Source: CAZCGA01 sp964498075 (GTDB lineage Bacteria > Desulfobacterota > Binatia > HRBIN30). From it: 64,000 nucleotides of DNA. Within the stretch, counting starts at the first letter, position 1; every line of letters starts with the position of its first letter. The notes under the pieces are model-generated. The model did not search any database and was not told the DNA's origin. It saw only the letters and a list, made by a program, of their open reading frames with translations. Of this stretch, positions 12,191-20,414 are shown one piece after another. The position numbers and the translations under genes are program-made. Location of the stretch: assembly GCA_964498075.1 (NCBI GenBank), contig CAZCGA010000008.1:1-64000 (forward strand), in the 5' to 3' direction.

Positions 12191-12276
12191 GCGTGCAGAG
12201 CTTGGTGCGCGCCTGCGGGCCCGCTCGGGACCGTTGGGGTGTACGCACGTTGCAACCAGCTGCGGCGAGAGGTTTA

Positions 12277-12522
12277 ATGGACCGCATGGCGCTCGCACAA
12301 CGGAAACGCGCAACCATCACTCTAGATCCCGACACCAGCCGGCTGGTAGACCGTGCCGCACGGGAGCTCGGACTGTCCCGGTCGGAGTTCGTCCGCCGCC
12401 AGCTGTCGCGGGTGCTCGAGCAGTTTCGCCAACACCCGAAGCCACGGTCGGCCGCTACCGTCAAACGCCCACTCGGTGAGCACGGGAACGAAGCCGAGCT
12501 GTTCCGGGACATCGAGCGGTGA
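12277..12522 (+). CDS. Ribbon-helix-helix antitoxin (VapB-type)
   Basis: An 81-residue protein with a CopG/RHH-like DNA-binding motif: a short strand (RATITLDPD), then two helices (RLVDRAARELGLSRSEFVRR). The start ATG 12277 follows GAGAGG; a longer frame opens at 12193 but lacks a good ribosome site. It overlaps the downstream PIN toxin by GTGA, the usual toxin-antitoxin layout. It probably represses its own promoter and neutralises the toxin. Confidence 0.82.
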   Translation: MDRMALAQRKRATITLDPDTSRLVDRAARELGLSRSEFVRRQLSRVLEQFRQHPKPRSAATVKRPLGEHGNEAELFRDIER

Positions 12523-12974
12523 GCGCGCCGGCACTGATCTGCGACACGGGTGCGCTCCTCGACTACTTGGTTGCATCGTCGGCCGACCACCGTGCCTTCC
12601 GTACCGCGATCGACGCAGCCCGCGCCCGCTACGTACCGGGACTCGTGCTGGCTGAGCTCGACTATTTCCTGCGCGCGGAACGCGCCGCCATGCGCAGGTT
12701 TGTCGACGATATTCGGCGTGGCGCGTTCATCTATGCGCCACCGACCGATGCGCAGCTCAGTCGCGCCCTCGATGTCGATGCGGCCTATCCCAACCTGGAC
12801 CTTGGTCTAGTCGACGCGACGATTGTGGCGCTTGCTGAGGAGCTGAATCTCACCCGGCTGGCAACTCGTGACATCCGCGACTTCGCGGCGGTCCGCTTGA
12901 TGGATGGGCGTGCGTTCGATCTCGTCGTCATACCCGGCAAGCGGGAGCCGGTGCGGTCGCGCCGTCGCCGATGA
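12519..12974 (+). CDS. PIN-domain ribonuclease toxin (VapC-type)
   Basis: A 151-residue PIN protein. The acidic metal-binding residues are in place: Asp in ALICDTGALLDYL, Glu in LVLAELDYFL, Asp in LGLVDATIVALAEE and the later TRD (LATRDIRDF). Such proteins cleave RNA (often tRNA or rRNA) when released from the antitoxin. GTG 12519 overlaps the antitoxin stop by four bases. A transposase remnant follows within about 110 bases. Confidence 0.88.
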   Translation: MSAPALICDTGALLDYLVASSADHRAFRTAIDAARARYVPGLVLAELDYFLRAERAAMRRFVDDIRRGAFIYAPPTDAQLSRALDVDAAYPNLDLGLVDATIVALAEELNLTRLATRDIRDFAAVRLMDGRAFDLVVIPGKREPVRSRRRR

Positions 12975-13080
12975 GATTCCAGAGTGGCCAGCGCTACCGG
13001 GGCGCCGGTCTCCTCGATGCCGTGGCCGCATCTCATGTCAGAGGGGAAAACGGGACACCCTTGCGAGGGAAGACGAAGAA

Positions 13081-13371
13081 GAGTGCACGAATCACTTCCG
13101 CGGTGACCACGCCGAGCGGTATGTCGAGGGGAACATCCACACGAACGGCATCGAGAATTTCTGGACGCTGCTGAAGCGCTGCATCAAGGGAACCTACGTC
13201 AGCGTCGAGCCCTTCCATCTGTTCCGCTACCTGGACGAACAGAGCTTCCGCTACAATGAACGCAAGAACGATGATGGCGACCGTGGCCGTTTTATCGAAG
13301 TGCTCAGGCAGATCGTTGGCCGCCGGGTCACCTACAAGGAGTTGATCGGAAACAATGCCGTGGCGTCATGA
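13081..13371 (+). pseudogene. IS1595 (ISXO2-like) transposase, C-terminal remnant
   Basis: The final ~95 codons read HFRGDHAERYVEGNIHTNG, IENFWTLLKRCIKGTY, RYLDEQSFRYNERK. This is the C-terminal part of the DDE domain of IS1595/ISXO2-like transposases, including the conserved N-G/T-x-E-x-F-W-x-L-L-K-R block with its catalytic Glu. The N-terminal zinc finger and the first two Asp residues are missing, and upstream codons do not resemble the family. I see no terminal repeats. It marks the left edge of a lower-GC region. Confidence 0.82.
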
Positions 13372-13440
13372 AAGCATCCGCGCCAGAATCGCGGGTCGCG
13401 ATGTTTGACCATAAGAGAATAACAGTGCTACGCTACGGCT

Positions 13441-14005
13441 GTGCCGGACAAGCCGGAATTTCCACCGCTGTCAAGGGTCGGGTTTCATCCTATGTCGTTC
13501 CCACAGCTGCACGCGATGTGCGTTAGCCAGTTCCCGCTGTCAACTACCCGGCCCAGAATCATGGACGGACTGACGCTCGTCCTTCGACGTCTGGTCAGTG
13601 CGGAAGTCGATGGTGATGTATGGACGAACGGGAGTTTTCTCACTCAGAAGATCGACCCAGAAGACGTTGATATTTTGCTGCACGTCGACACCAACGTCTT
13701 GGTGCAGGAACAAGAAATCGAAAGACTGCGGGCCGTGCTCGACAGCACAAGCGAAGAAGTTGAGAGTCGCCTCCATGTTACCGGCAACCTTGCGTGTAGG
13801 CGCCGACATTACCGGCAAGACCTTCCATATGGAGCTTGCGGGCGGTGTGGACATCCGAGGGAGGTTCACGGACGCGATAAGTGCAGACCAAGCCGTGACG
13901 TTGCCGCACTACTGTGCCGCGGAGTTACTCAAGCACACGCGGATACGGTACTCGACCGAAAAAGAAGAAGTGACGTACCACCTCTTGAAATTGGGGCCAG
14001 CATAA
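13441..14005 (+). pseudogene. Minimal nucleotidyltransferase-like protein, probably frameshifted
   Basis: The first ~110 codons from GTG 13441 contain TNGSFLTQKIDPEDVDILLHV, the GS...DxD signature of nucleotidyltransferase-fold proteins (DUF6932-like). From about 13750-13800 this frame becomes Cys/Arg/His-rich and runs to 14013. A neighbouring frame becomes protein-like (GKTFHMELAGGVDIRGRFTD ... EKEEVTYHLLKLGPA) and ends at 14005. I infer a frameshift in this interval. A weak TTGACC-N18-TACGCT promoter-like pair (13405-13434) would place the start almost leaderless. Function unknown. Confidence 0.4.
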
Positions 14006-14032
14006 TCCGCTAACTGCGCGTGGAGGTGACCG

Positions 14033-14275
14033 ATGCCGGAGAGCATTCCGCAAAATCAGAGCGCTGCACCCCGCATGGCTCATCGACTCGGAGCCGAGAT
14101 CCGATTCGCATGGAAGCCGAAGGGAACTTCATGGTTGGGCGGGACGCTCAACTTCACAACCGAGACGTTCACGCCGAGACGGTTTATGTCAAAGCGGCAG
14201 GCGCACACTTTCGTGTTTGCAATCCGCGACAGGCGCAAGCCCCAGCACACGTTCGACCCAAAGAACGTGAGATAG
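14033..14275 (+). CDS. Small hypothetical protein
   Basis: An 80-residue basic protein, not recognised. The support is a near-perfect ribosome site GGAGGTGA (14022-14029) just before ATG 14033, and placement 27 bases after the preceding gene on the same strand. It contains TLNFTTETFTPRRFMSKRQA and ends in HTFDPKNVR. No signal peptide, membrane helix or metal motif is seen. It may be co-transcribed with the nucleotidyltransferase-like gene. Confidence 0.45.
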   Translation: MPESIPQNQSAAPRMAHRLGAEIRFAWKPKGTSWLGGTLNFTTETFTPRRFMSKRQAHTFVFAIRDRRKPQHTFDPKNVR

Positions 14276-14277
14276 GT

Positions 14278-14481
14278 TCAAGCTGGCTTCCGGCCCCGCT
14301 TTGCCTTTGGCTGCCGTTCCCATTCCTTGTGCCGCCTTTCGGCTTCAGCGCGCGACACTCCGAGCACCGACCGCACGCCGCGCTGAAACATGCGCGTGGC
14401 TTCCGGTCCTTCGTGGTAGTGCTCGGGGATGATCTCGCTGCCGTCCGGCAGCTTCACGGAGCGGGGGGCTGGCTTGGACAT
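14278..14481 (-). CDS. Small basic hypothetical protein
   Basis: A 67-residue protein (MSKPAPRSVKLPDGSEIIPE ... KRGRKPA). It opens with a strand-rich LPDGSEIIPEHYHEG stretch and continues with a helical part (SRAEAERRHKEWERQ) and a basic tail. No family is recognised. It is convergent with the small gene at 14033 and is the last of a run of minus-strand small genes. Confidence 0.55.
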   Translation of the reverse strand: MSKPAPRSVKLPDGSEIIPEHYHEGPEATRMFQRGVRSVLGVSRAEAERRHKEWERQPKAKRGRKPA

Positions 14482-14486
14482 GCGAT

Positions 14487-14807
14487 CTAGTCTAGCGCAT
14501 CGTTCTTCGGAAATCGCGCCCGCATCCCTGAATCTGGTACGAACTGCAATGCCTCAAGGATAGGAACGGTGAGAAAGTGCCCCGCAAACGCAAAGACCCC
14601 GATTCCCAGTACGCCCCACACCAAGCGGGAAGCGAACGCGATCAAGCCGCAACCGGCCAACGCCAAGATCCAGCTGAGGATGTAGATGGAGTTCCCGTGT
14701 TCCAAAAACGTGATGGGAACAATCGCCGTGTCGGCAGTACTGTTCACGATGCACCAATCGCCGATGAAGCACGCGATGCACAAGATCACAGACCCAGCAA
14801 TCAGCAT
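14487..14807 (-). CDS. Small integral membrane protein
   Basis: A 106-residue protein with about three hydrophobic helices: LIAGSVILCIACFIGDWCIV, IYILSWILALAGCGLIAFAS and VWGVLGIGVFAFAGHFLTV. The C-terminus (PDSGMRARFPKNDALD) is soluble. It starts at ATG 14805-14807 and ends six bases before the next minus-strand gene. Family unknown. Confidence 0.6.
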   Translation of the reverse strand: MLIAGSVILCIACFIGDWCIVNSTADTAIVPITFLEHGNSIYILSWILALAGCGLIAFASRLVWGVLGIGVFAFAGHFLTVPILEALQFVPDSGMRARFPKNDALD

Positions 14808-14848
14808 GGCCGATGCGTCTTCCGCAACTGCCCTACAACACCATGCAT

Positions 14849-15031
14849 CTACTTATCAAGATCGCACGTGCAGGGCCTGCGCATCACCACGAGGAAGTGC
14901 GGTCCGCTGCGGGGCAAGTCTGTATCCCAGCACGTTCCGCAAGACCTGCATTCATAGTGACATCGGTCGGAAAGCCGCGATCGTCTCGCGTGCGTGTGGC
15001 TCCCGTCGCATTGGGGGCTGTTGCACATCAT
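14849..15031 (-). CDS. Possible Cys-rich small protein
   Basis: A 60-codon frame reading MMCNSPQCDGSHTHARR ... CHYECRSCGTCWDTD ... PCTCDLDK. The eight cysteines include CxxC-like spacing (CRSCGTC) that could bind zinc. It fits the direction and spacing of neighbouring small minus-strand genes. It is short and unsupported by homology I recognise, so it could be chance. No other convincing gene occupies 14808-15092. Confidence 0.3.
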   Translation of the reverse strand: MMCNSPQCDGSHTHARRSRLSDRCHYECRSCGTCWDTDLPRSGPHFLVVMRRPCTCDLDK

Positions 15032-15092
15032 TGAAATTTCCTCTTGGCCTAGCCTATCAGAAACATCGGCACTGACCAGACGGGCAAGCGGG

Positions 15093-15449
15093 TTATTTTT
15101 TTCGCAACCAGAGTGCCGCCGTTACCAGAATCGCTGCGATGCTGGTCGCAACCAATATCGGGCGAGTCCAGATCGCAATCAGCTTGGGGTGCGTGATTTC
15201 GAGACCCCTCCACATCAATCCAATCATTGGGAGCAGTGATACGGCGATGATGAGGCACGCAGCAACGATGGCGACCTTTTGGTGCAGCTCTATGGCGTTC
15301 CACTGCTTCGTGAGCCACGGCTCGTATGGTTCCGTCAACATCCGCAAGCGACCTTCGGAGTCATAGTCCTCCGGACCGAGCATTTTGTACTCCCTCGTTC
15401 GACCCGAGCGGGTCTTCACGACGAGCTTGCGGTCTTCCCCTTCGTCCAT
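15093..15449 (-). CDS. Small membrane protein with N-terminal soluble segment
   Basis: A 118-residue protein. It starts with a charged soluble part (MDEGEDRKLVVKTRSGRTREYK) and has two predicted transmembrane helices (VAIVAACLIIAVSLLPMIGL and ILVATSIAAILVTAALWL) and a dibasic C-terminus. Family not recognised. It is part of the run of small minus-strand membrane genes at 14.3-15.8 kb. Confidence 0.6.
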   Translation of the reverse strand: MDEGEDRKLVVKTRSGRTREYKMLGPEDYDSEGRLRMLTEPYEPWLTKQWNAIELHQKVAIVAACLIIAVSLLPMIGLMWRGLEITHPKLIAIWTRPILVATSIAAILVTAALWLRKK

Positions 15450-15488
15450 TGCGCAACGGATAGCACGACCACATTCATTTACACTACC

Positions 15489-15764
15489 CTACCGAGGGCC
15501 CGGACGCAGCCACTCTCGGCCGAGACCCCAGAGCAACCCGAGCACGAACCCAAGCGGGCCGGTGATGAAGATGCCGAGCAGCGGCCCCTGATTCGCCTCG
15601 GGCGTGAGCAGAATCGGACCGACAAACCCGAGCACAAACCCGATCCCTCCGACGACGAAGGCGGGCGGAAGCGCTCGGCCCATCATCCCCCGCCACCGCT
15701 CTCCGAACGCTCCGTAGTTCAGCAGCGCCGCGAAAACGACCAGGAGCAGTAGCACGATGCCCAT
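15489..15764 (-). CDS. Small hydrophobic membrane protein
   Basis: A 91-residue, Gly- and Leu-rich protein with about three hydrophobic segments (IVLLLLVVFAALLNY, AFVVGGIGFVLGFVGPILL, LLGIFITGPLGFVLGLLWG). No family recognised. It lies just downstream of the NIPSNAP-like gene on the same strand with a 24-base gap. Confidence 0.62.
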   Translation of the reverse strand: MGIVLLLLVVFAALLNYGAFGERWRGMMGRALPPAFVVGGIGFVLGFVGPILLTPEANQGPLLGIFITGPLGFVLGLLWGLGREWLRPGPR

Positions 15765-15788
15765 GAGGCGCTCCTTCCGCTACGGCTT

Positions 15789-16478
15789 TCACCTCAGCGG
15801 TGACCACGACGCCGGGCGCAGCAGCTTGCTCTCCCAGCGGTCGCGATACTTCAGACCTTCCTGCATCCAGTCGCCGGGACGCGAAGGCCGTTCGCCGGAG
15901 GTGAGCAGATGCGAGAAGGCTTCCCAGTTGAGGATCTTCTGCAGCAGGACGACTTCGTGGAAGCGGCCGGCACCGGGACAGACTGTCCAACACGCCTCGA
16001 CGGAGATCATCTTCGATTGGCGCGTGGCGGGATAGAAGATCGTGCCCAGGGCGTTGGTGTACTCGTCGAGCTTGCCGGGGTACGGCCAGCCGGTGTCGTG
16101 CAGGTAGAGTGATACGGGTGCATTCGCCGCGCTGGCCATCGTGCTGAAGTCGACGTCTTGCAAGGGCGACCACGCGGTCGGCAAGAGGAGCTTGGAGGTC
16201 ACCTCGCGGCGGTACTGCCACGCCGCCGCGTACCAGTCGCGCCACGCGGCGTCGTGGAGGGAGCGATGCACCAGCTCGCCCCACGCCGCCCAGTCGCGCA
16301 CCGCGGTGATGGAGATGGCGTGATAGCTCGGCCCGGTGCCGTGCGTGTGATGCCAGAACCACAGCAGCTTGGCGGCCGCATGCGCCTCGATGAGCGGCAC
16401 CCAGCGCTCGCGCAGACAGCGTTCGAGCTCCTCCAGCTTGCCACCCACGACCTCGTGCGTTTCATGCAAATACAGCAT
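15789..16478 (-). CDS. NIPSNAP-like protein
   Basis: A 229-residue cytoplasmic protein with two ferredoxin-like (dimeric alpha-beta barrel) halves. It begins MLYLHETHEVVGGKLEELE, and the second half begins at VSLYLHDTGWPYPGKLDEY. The pattern of a tyrosine-rich strand, then a helix starting with GK-EE/DEY, then WHHTHG...YH matches NIPSNAP-type proteins. Biochemical role unknown; neighbours give no clear pathway. ATG 16478 has GGAGGTG seven bases upstream. Confidence 0.7.
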   Translation of the reverse strand: MLYLHETHEVVGGKLEELERCLRERWVPLIEAHAAAKLLWFWHHTHGTGPSYHAISITAVRDWAAWGELVHRSLHDAAWRDWYAAAWQYRREVTSKLLLPTAWSPLQDVDFSTMASAANAPVSLYLHDTGWPYPGKLDEYTNALGTIFYPATRQSKMISVEACWTVCPGAGRFHEVVLLQKILNWEAFSHLLTSGERPSRPGDWMQEGLKYRDRWESKLLRPASWSPLR

Positions 16479-16668
16479 CGCCGTCCACCTCCGGTGAGTC
16501 TCGCGCCCTGAATGCGTCGCGGAACGCATAGCACAGGTGGCGCTTTGGACCACAGAGGTGCCGCTTTGCGCCGCTGAGGCCGGAATGTGTTTGCGCCGGC
16601 ACCGGGCCGATTGACTTGTACGCATCGTGTCGCGACAATCCCGGCGCAGACCTGGGAGCGCACGGACT

Positions 16669-17226
16669 ATGGCGGACAACGGGTTGGCGCCGACGCTGTT
16701 GTTGGCGATGCCGCAGATGCAGGATCCGAACTTTGCACGGTCGGTCGTCTTGCTCTGCCGGCACGAGGGCGAGGGGGCCATGGGCCTCGTGGTGAACCGC
16801 CCGACCGACACGCGCGCCTCGAGCGTCGTCGTCCTCGATCCGCCGCCGCAACGCGACAGCGGTCTGGAAATCTGGGTGGGCGGTCCGGTCGAGCCGCAAC
16901 GTGGCTGGCTGCTGCTCGGCTACGATCCCGCCTCACCCGAGTCGCTCAGCGTCGGCGAGGGTCTGTACCTCGCCGCCTCGGCTGACGTGCTGCGCCGGCT
17001 GATCGAAGACGACACCGAAGGCCGCCGCGAGCATCGCTTCTTTCTGGGTTACGCCGGCTGGGCGGGAGGACAGCTCGAATCCGAGTTGGCGGCCTCGGCC
17101 TGGCTGACCGCAGAAGCATCGAAGGAACTGATCTTCCGCACGCCGCCGGATCGTATGTGGGAGACGGCGATCCGCAGCCTCGGCGTCGATCCCTACGCGC
17201 TGCAGATGGGCAGCGGAGTGCACTGA
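16669..17226 (+). CDS. YqgE/AlgH family protein
   Basis: A 185-residue cytoplasmic protein of the UPF0301 family. It begins LAPTLLLAMPQMQDPNFARS and contains HEGEGAMGLVVNRPT, WVGGPVEPQRGWLLL and FFLGYAGWAGGQLESEL, the hallmark blocks of the family. AlgH was linked to alginate regulation in Pseudomonas, but the molecular function is not settled. ATG 16669 is preceded by GGGAG at 16654-16658. Confidence 0.93.
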   Translation: MADNGLAPTLLLAMPQMQDPNFARSVVLLCRHEGEGAMGLVVNRPTDTRASSVVVLDPPPQRDSGLEIWVGGPVEPQRGWLLLGYDPASPESLSVGEGLYLAASADVLRRLIEDDTEGRREHRFFLGYAGWAGGQLESELAASAWLTAEASKELIFRTPPDRMWETAIRSLGVDPYALQMGSGVH

Positions 17227-17237
17227 AGCGCGACGGA

Positions 17238-17327
17238 AGCGGTCAGCGGTCAGCACTCAGCTAGATCACGCGGCAACAGAGGCGAATCGCTGTCCTTCTC
17301 AGAGCTGATGGCTGACAGCTGATCGCT
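17238..17327. terminator. 25-bp inverted repeat between convergent genes (candidate bidirectional terminator)
   Basis: Left arm 17238-17262 and right arm 17303-17327 are complementary at 21 of 25 positions and are built of CAGC/GTCAG repeats. The pair lies between the convergent AlgH and CoA-transferase genes. It could fold into a long stem and stop transcription both ways. The same repeat vocabulary is seen at 6412-6455, so it may also be a dispersed repeat family. Confidence 0.5.
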
Positions 17328-17340
17328 GAGAGCTTTCTCG

Positions 17341-18762
17341 TCATCCGAACTCCATCTCGCGGACATCGCCGGCGACCCGCAGCGTCGCCGCGGTGACGCC
17401 GCGCACGTCGTCGATACTCACACCCGGCGCGACCTCGCGCAGAATGAAGCCGTCGGCGTCGACGTCGATCACAGCCAGGTCCGTAACCACCGTCGATACG
17501 CAGCGGATCGCGGTGAGCGGGTAAGTGCACTCGCGCAGCAGCTTTGGATGTCCATCACGGGTCTGATGGAACATCAGCACCAGGATCCGCGCGCTGCCGG
17601 CGGCGAGATCCATGGCGCCGCCGATGCCGCCGACGCCGGTGTGCGGGACGTTCCAATTGGCCAGGTCGCCGCGCTCGGAGACCTGAAAGCCGCCGAGCAC
17701 CACGGTGCTCACGCGCCCGCTGCGGGCCATGGCGAAGGCGTCGCAGCTGTGGAAGTAGCTCGCGCCGGGGAGCTCACTGACGAGCTGGCCGCTGGCGTTG
17801 TAACGGTCGACGTCTTCCTCGTCGCCGCTCACCAGCGGTCCGAACCCCAGCATGCCGTTCTCCGAGTGCAAGGTGATGTGCTTGTCCGGGTCGATGAAGC
17901 TGGAGAGCAGCGTCGGAATGCCGAGGCCGAGGTTGACGTACTCGCCCGGGCGCAGCAGGGTTGCCGCCTTGCGCGCCATCAGCTCGGGGGGCAACCCCTG
18001 CGGCCCACCGGCTGCCTGCCGCGCTTCGAGACGCCATTGCTTGCCGTAGCGCCGCGACAGCTCGCGGATCGCTTGCAGGTCGAGTGGATGCTCGTTCTGC
18101 ACCACACGATCGACGAAGATGTGCGGCGTTACCACTGCCTCAGGGTCGAGGTCACCCTCCTTGACGATGCGCTCGACCTCGACGATGGTGGTGCGTGCCG
18201 CCGTCGCGAAGAGCGGGTTGAAGTTGCGTGAGCCGCGGCGATACACGACGTTGCCGTAGCGGTCGGCAGTCGCCGCGCGCAGGAGCGCGAAGTCGGCGTG
18301 GATCGCGGTCTCCAGCACGTACCGCCGGCCGTCGAAGACGCGTTCCTCCTTGCCGTTGGCGGCTGCGGTGCCGACGCCGGTGGGTGTGTAGAACGCCGGC
18401 AGGCCCGCACCGGCGGCGCGTACGCGCTCGATCAGCGTTCCTTGCGGCACCAGCTCCAGCTCGATCTCTCCCGACTTGATCGCCGCTTCGACCGGCGTCG
18501 GACGCGTCGGATACGCCGCATAACTGGCGATCAACTTGCGGATCTGGCCGTTCTCGCCGAGGATCTGCGGCGAAGTTGGGCCGACGCCCGGTGTGTTGCA
18601 GATGACGGTCAGTCCACGCACCCCGCGCTGATGCAGCGCCGTGATGAGGCTGATCGGCCAGCCTTGAATGACACCGAACCCGCCGAGCAGAAGGCGCGCG
18701 CCGTCCGGAATGTCGGCAACGGCGTCCGCCGCGCTGGCAGCGACTTTGATCGTCGATCCCAT
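17341..18762 (-). CDS. Fused 3-oxoacid (acetoacetate) CoA-transferase, alpha and beta subunits in one chain
   Basis: A 473-residue family I CoA-transferase. The N-terminal half is subunit A (ARLLLGGFGVIQGWPISLI) and the C-terminal half is subunit B with GLGIPTLLSSFI and the catalytic Glu in SENGMLGFGP. Single-chain fusion is as in mitochondrial SCOT, although many bacteria split it in two. It moves CoA between succinyl-CoA and 3-oxoacids or related acids in ketone or fatty-acid catabolism; the substrate is not certain. I chose ATG 18762; an in-frame ATG at 18780 is possible. It lies downstream of an SDR gene on the same strand. Confidence 0.9.
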   Translation of the reverse strand: MGSTIKVAASAADAVADIPDGARLLLGGFGVIQGWPISLITALHQRGVRGLTVICNTPGVGPTSPQILGENGQIRKLIASYAAYPTRPTPVEAAIKSGEIELELVPQGTLIERVRAAGAGLPAFYTPTGVGTAAANGKEERVFDGRRYVLETAIHADFALLRAATADRYGNVVYRRGSRNFNPLFATAARTTIVEVERIVKEGDLDPEAVVTPHIFVDRVVQNEHPLDLQAIRELSRRYGKQWRLEARQAAGGPQGLPPELMARKAATLLRPGEYVNLGLGIPTLLSSFIDPDKHITLHSENGMLGFGPLVSGDEEDVDRYNASGQLVSELPGASYFHSCDAFAMARSGRVSTVVLGGFQVSERGDLANWNVPHTGVGGIGGAMDLAAGSARILVLMFHQTRDGHPKLLRECTYPLTAIRCVSTVVTDLAVIDVDADGFILREVAPGVSIDDVRGVTAATLRVAGDVREMEFG

Positions 18763-18882
18763 CCTATGTGGGGAAAGCATATGCCCGCGGCGGCGTCGGG
18801 GTGTCAACCGCATTGTGGCGCTGCAGAAGCGCAGCAGCCGCAGATGCCGCGGCCGGCGCCGCGATGAGCGGACGCGAGCCCT

Positions 18883-19644
18883 TCATGCACTCGCGGCCCC
18901 GTCCACCGGCAGCGCCACGCCGCTGACGAACGAGGCCTCATCGGAGACCAGGAACAACGCCGCTGCCGCGACCTCTTCCGGCCGCGCCAGGCGGCCGAAC
19001 GGAGTGCGCGGTGCGATCACGCGCGCGACGTAGTCCGGAGACTCACCCGCGGGGACGTAGTCGCGCAGGATGGCCGTGTCGGTGCCGCCCGGGCAGATGG
19101 CATTGACGCGGATGTTGCACGCGGCCAGCTCCTTCGCCAGCGAACGGGTGAAGTTGATCACCCCAGCCTTGGCGGCGCAGTACGCTTGGTTGTTCGCGTG
19201 CCCTTGCAAGCCCGACTGCGATGCGGTGTTCAAGATCACTCCGCCGCCCGCCTGCTTCAGAGCGGGCACACCGTAGCGGCAGCCGAGAAACACACCGCGC
19301 AGGTCGATGCCGATGATGCGGTCCCACTCCGCTTCCGTAAGCTGCTCGAACGGGATGTGCTTCCCGACACCGGCGTTGTTGAACAGGATGTCGAGGCGGC
19401 CGAAGCGCGCGACCGCGGCGTCGATCATGGCATGTGCGTCGGCGTCGCGACTGACGTCGGCGTGAACGAAGATGGCGTTGCCGCCGCCGCCGGCGATCGC
19501 TGCGACCGTTGCCTTGCCGGCATCGTCCTGCACGTCCGCGACAGTGACGCGTGCGCCTTCGCGTGCGAACATGACGGCTGCGGCGCGCCCGATGCCCGAG
19601 GCGGCGCCGGTGATCAGTGCGACCTTGTCTTGCAGCCTTCCCAT
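18883..19644 (-). CDS. Short-chain dehydrogenase/reductase (SDR)
   Basis: A 253-residue classical SDR. It shows TGAASGIGRAA (cofactor), NNAGVGK, catalytic Ser in NTASQSGLQG, Tyr and Lys in AYCAAKAGV, and the C-terminal DGA segment. ADVQDD after beta-2 suggests NAD preference. Start 19644 follows GGAGGTC; the in-frame ATG at 19662 overlaps the stop of the upstream ATPase gene (ATGA), so it is probably co-transcribed with the amino-acid ABC genes. Substrate unknown. Confidence 0.9.
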   Translation of the reverse strand: MGRLQDKVALITGAASGIGRAAAVMFAREGARVTVADVQDDAGKATVAAIAGGGGNAIFVHADVSRDADAHAMIDAAVARFGRLDILFNNAGVGKHIPFEQLTEAEWDRIIGIDLRGVFLGCRYGVPALKQAGGGVILNTASQSGLQGHANNQAYCAAKAGVINFTRSLAKELAACNIRVNAICPGGTDTAILRDYVPAGESPDYVARVIAPRTPFGRLARPEEVAAAALFLVSDEASFVSGVALPVDGAASA

Positions 19645-19658
19645 CACGACCTCCGATC

Positions 19659-20414
19659 TCATTCAGACATTCCCAGCAACGCGCGGGTCGCCGCGGTGCG
19701 CGGGCGATCGAGCACTTCACCCGGCGCGCCGCTTTCGACGATGCGGCCGTCTGCCAGCACGGCGACACGATGCGCAACGCGGCGCGCGAACGCCAACTCG
19801 TGCGTCACGATGACCATGGTTTGACCCGCGGCCGCCAGGTCCGCCACGACGGCGAGCACCTCGCCGACCAGGCGCGCGTCGAGCGCCGAGGTCGGCTCGT
19901 CGAACAGCAAGACCTCCGGCTCCATCGCCAGCGCACGGGCGATCGCCACGCGCTGTTGCTGGCCGCCGGAGAGTGTGTGGGGAAAAGCGGACGCGTGGCT
20001 GGCAAGACCCACACGGTCGAGCAGCGCCTCGGCACGGGAGCGGGCAGGTGCGAGGTCGAGACCGAGGACGCGCCGCGGCGCTTCCATGATGTTGCCGACC
20101 GCCGTCAGGTGCGGGAAGAGATGAAAGCTCTGGAAGACCATGCCGACGCGCCGGCGGACGGCGCGCAGGACGGCGGCGTCGCGGCGCTCGCTCATGCCGG
20201 GGCGCAGCTGTTGCCCGGCGATGGCGACCTCGCCCTCGCTGAACGGGGTGAGATAGTTCAAAGCGCGGAGCAACGTGGTCTTGCCGCCGCCCGACGGACC
20301 GAGGATCGCCAGCACCTCGCCGGGCGCGAGGCTGAGGTCGATGCCGCGCAGCACCTCGGCGCCGCCGAGACGGGTGCGCACGCCGCGCGCCGTCACCACG
20401 AACCCATCGTTCAT
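19659..20414 (-). CDS. Polar amino-acid ABC transporter ATP-binding protein
   Basis: A 251-residue ATPase with Walker A GPSGGGKTT, Q-loop FQSFHLFPHLTA, signature LSGGQQQR, Walker B LLFDEP and H-loop VTHELAFAR. The FQSFHLFPH and GGQQQRVAIARAL blocks are typical of the GlnQ/HisP polar amino-acid class. It overlaps the stop of the binding protein-permease gene by four bases (ATGA), so the two are translated together. Confidence 0.93.
   Translation of the reverse strand: MNDGFVVTARGVRTRLGGAEVLRGIDLSLAPGEVLAILGPSGGGKTTLLRALNYLTPFSEGEVAIAGQQLRPGMSERRDAAVLRAVRRRVGMVFQSFHLFPHLTAVGNIMEAPRRVLGLDLAPARSRAEALLDRVGLASHASAFPHTLSGGQQQRVAIARALAMEPEVLLFDEPTSALDARLVGEVLAVVADLAAAGQTMVIVTHELAFARRVAHRVAVLADGRIVESGAPGEVLDRPRTAATRALLGMSE

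Noticed and set aside
13405..13441. TTGACC-N18-TACGCT promoter giving a leaderless GTG start
   Set aside because: The -10 match is poor (3 of 6) and the region is short; noted only as weak.
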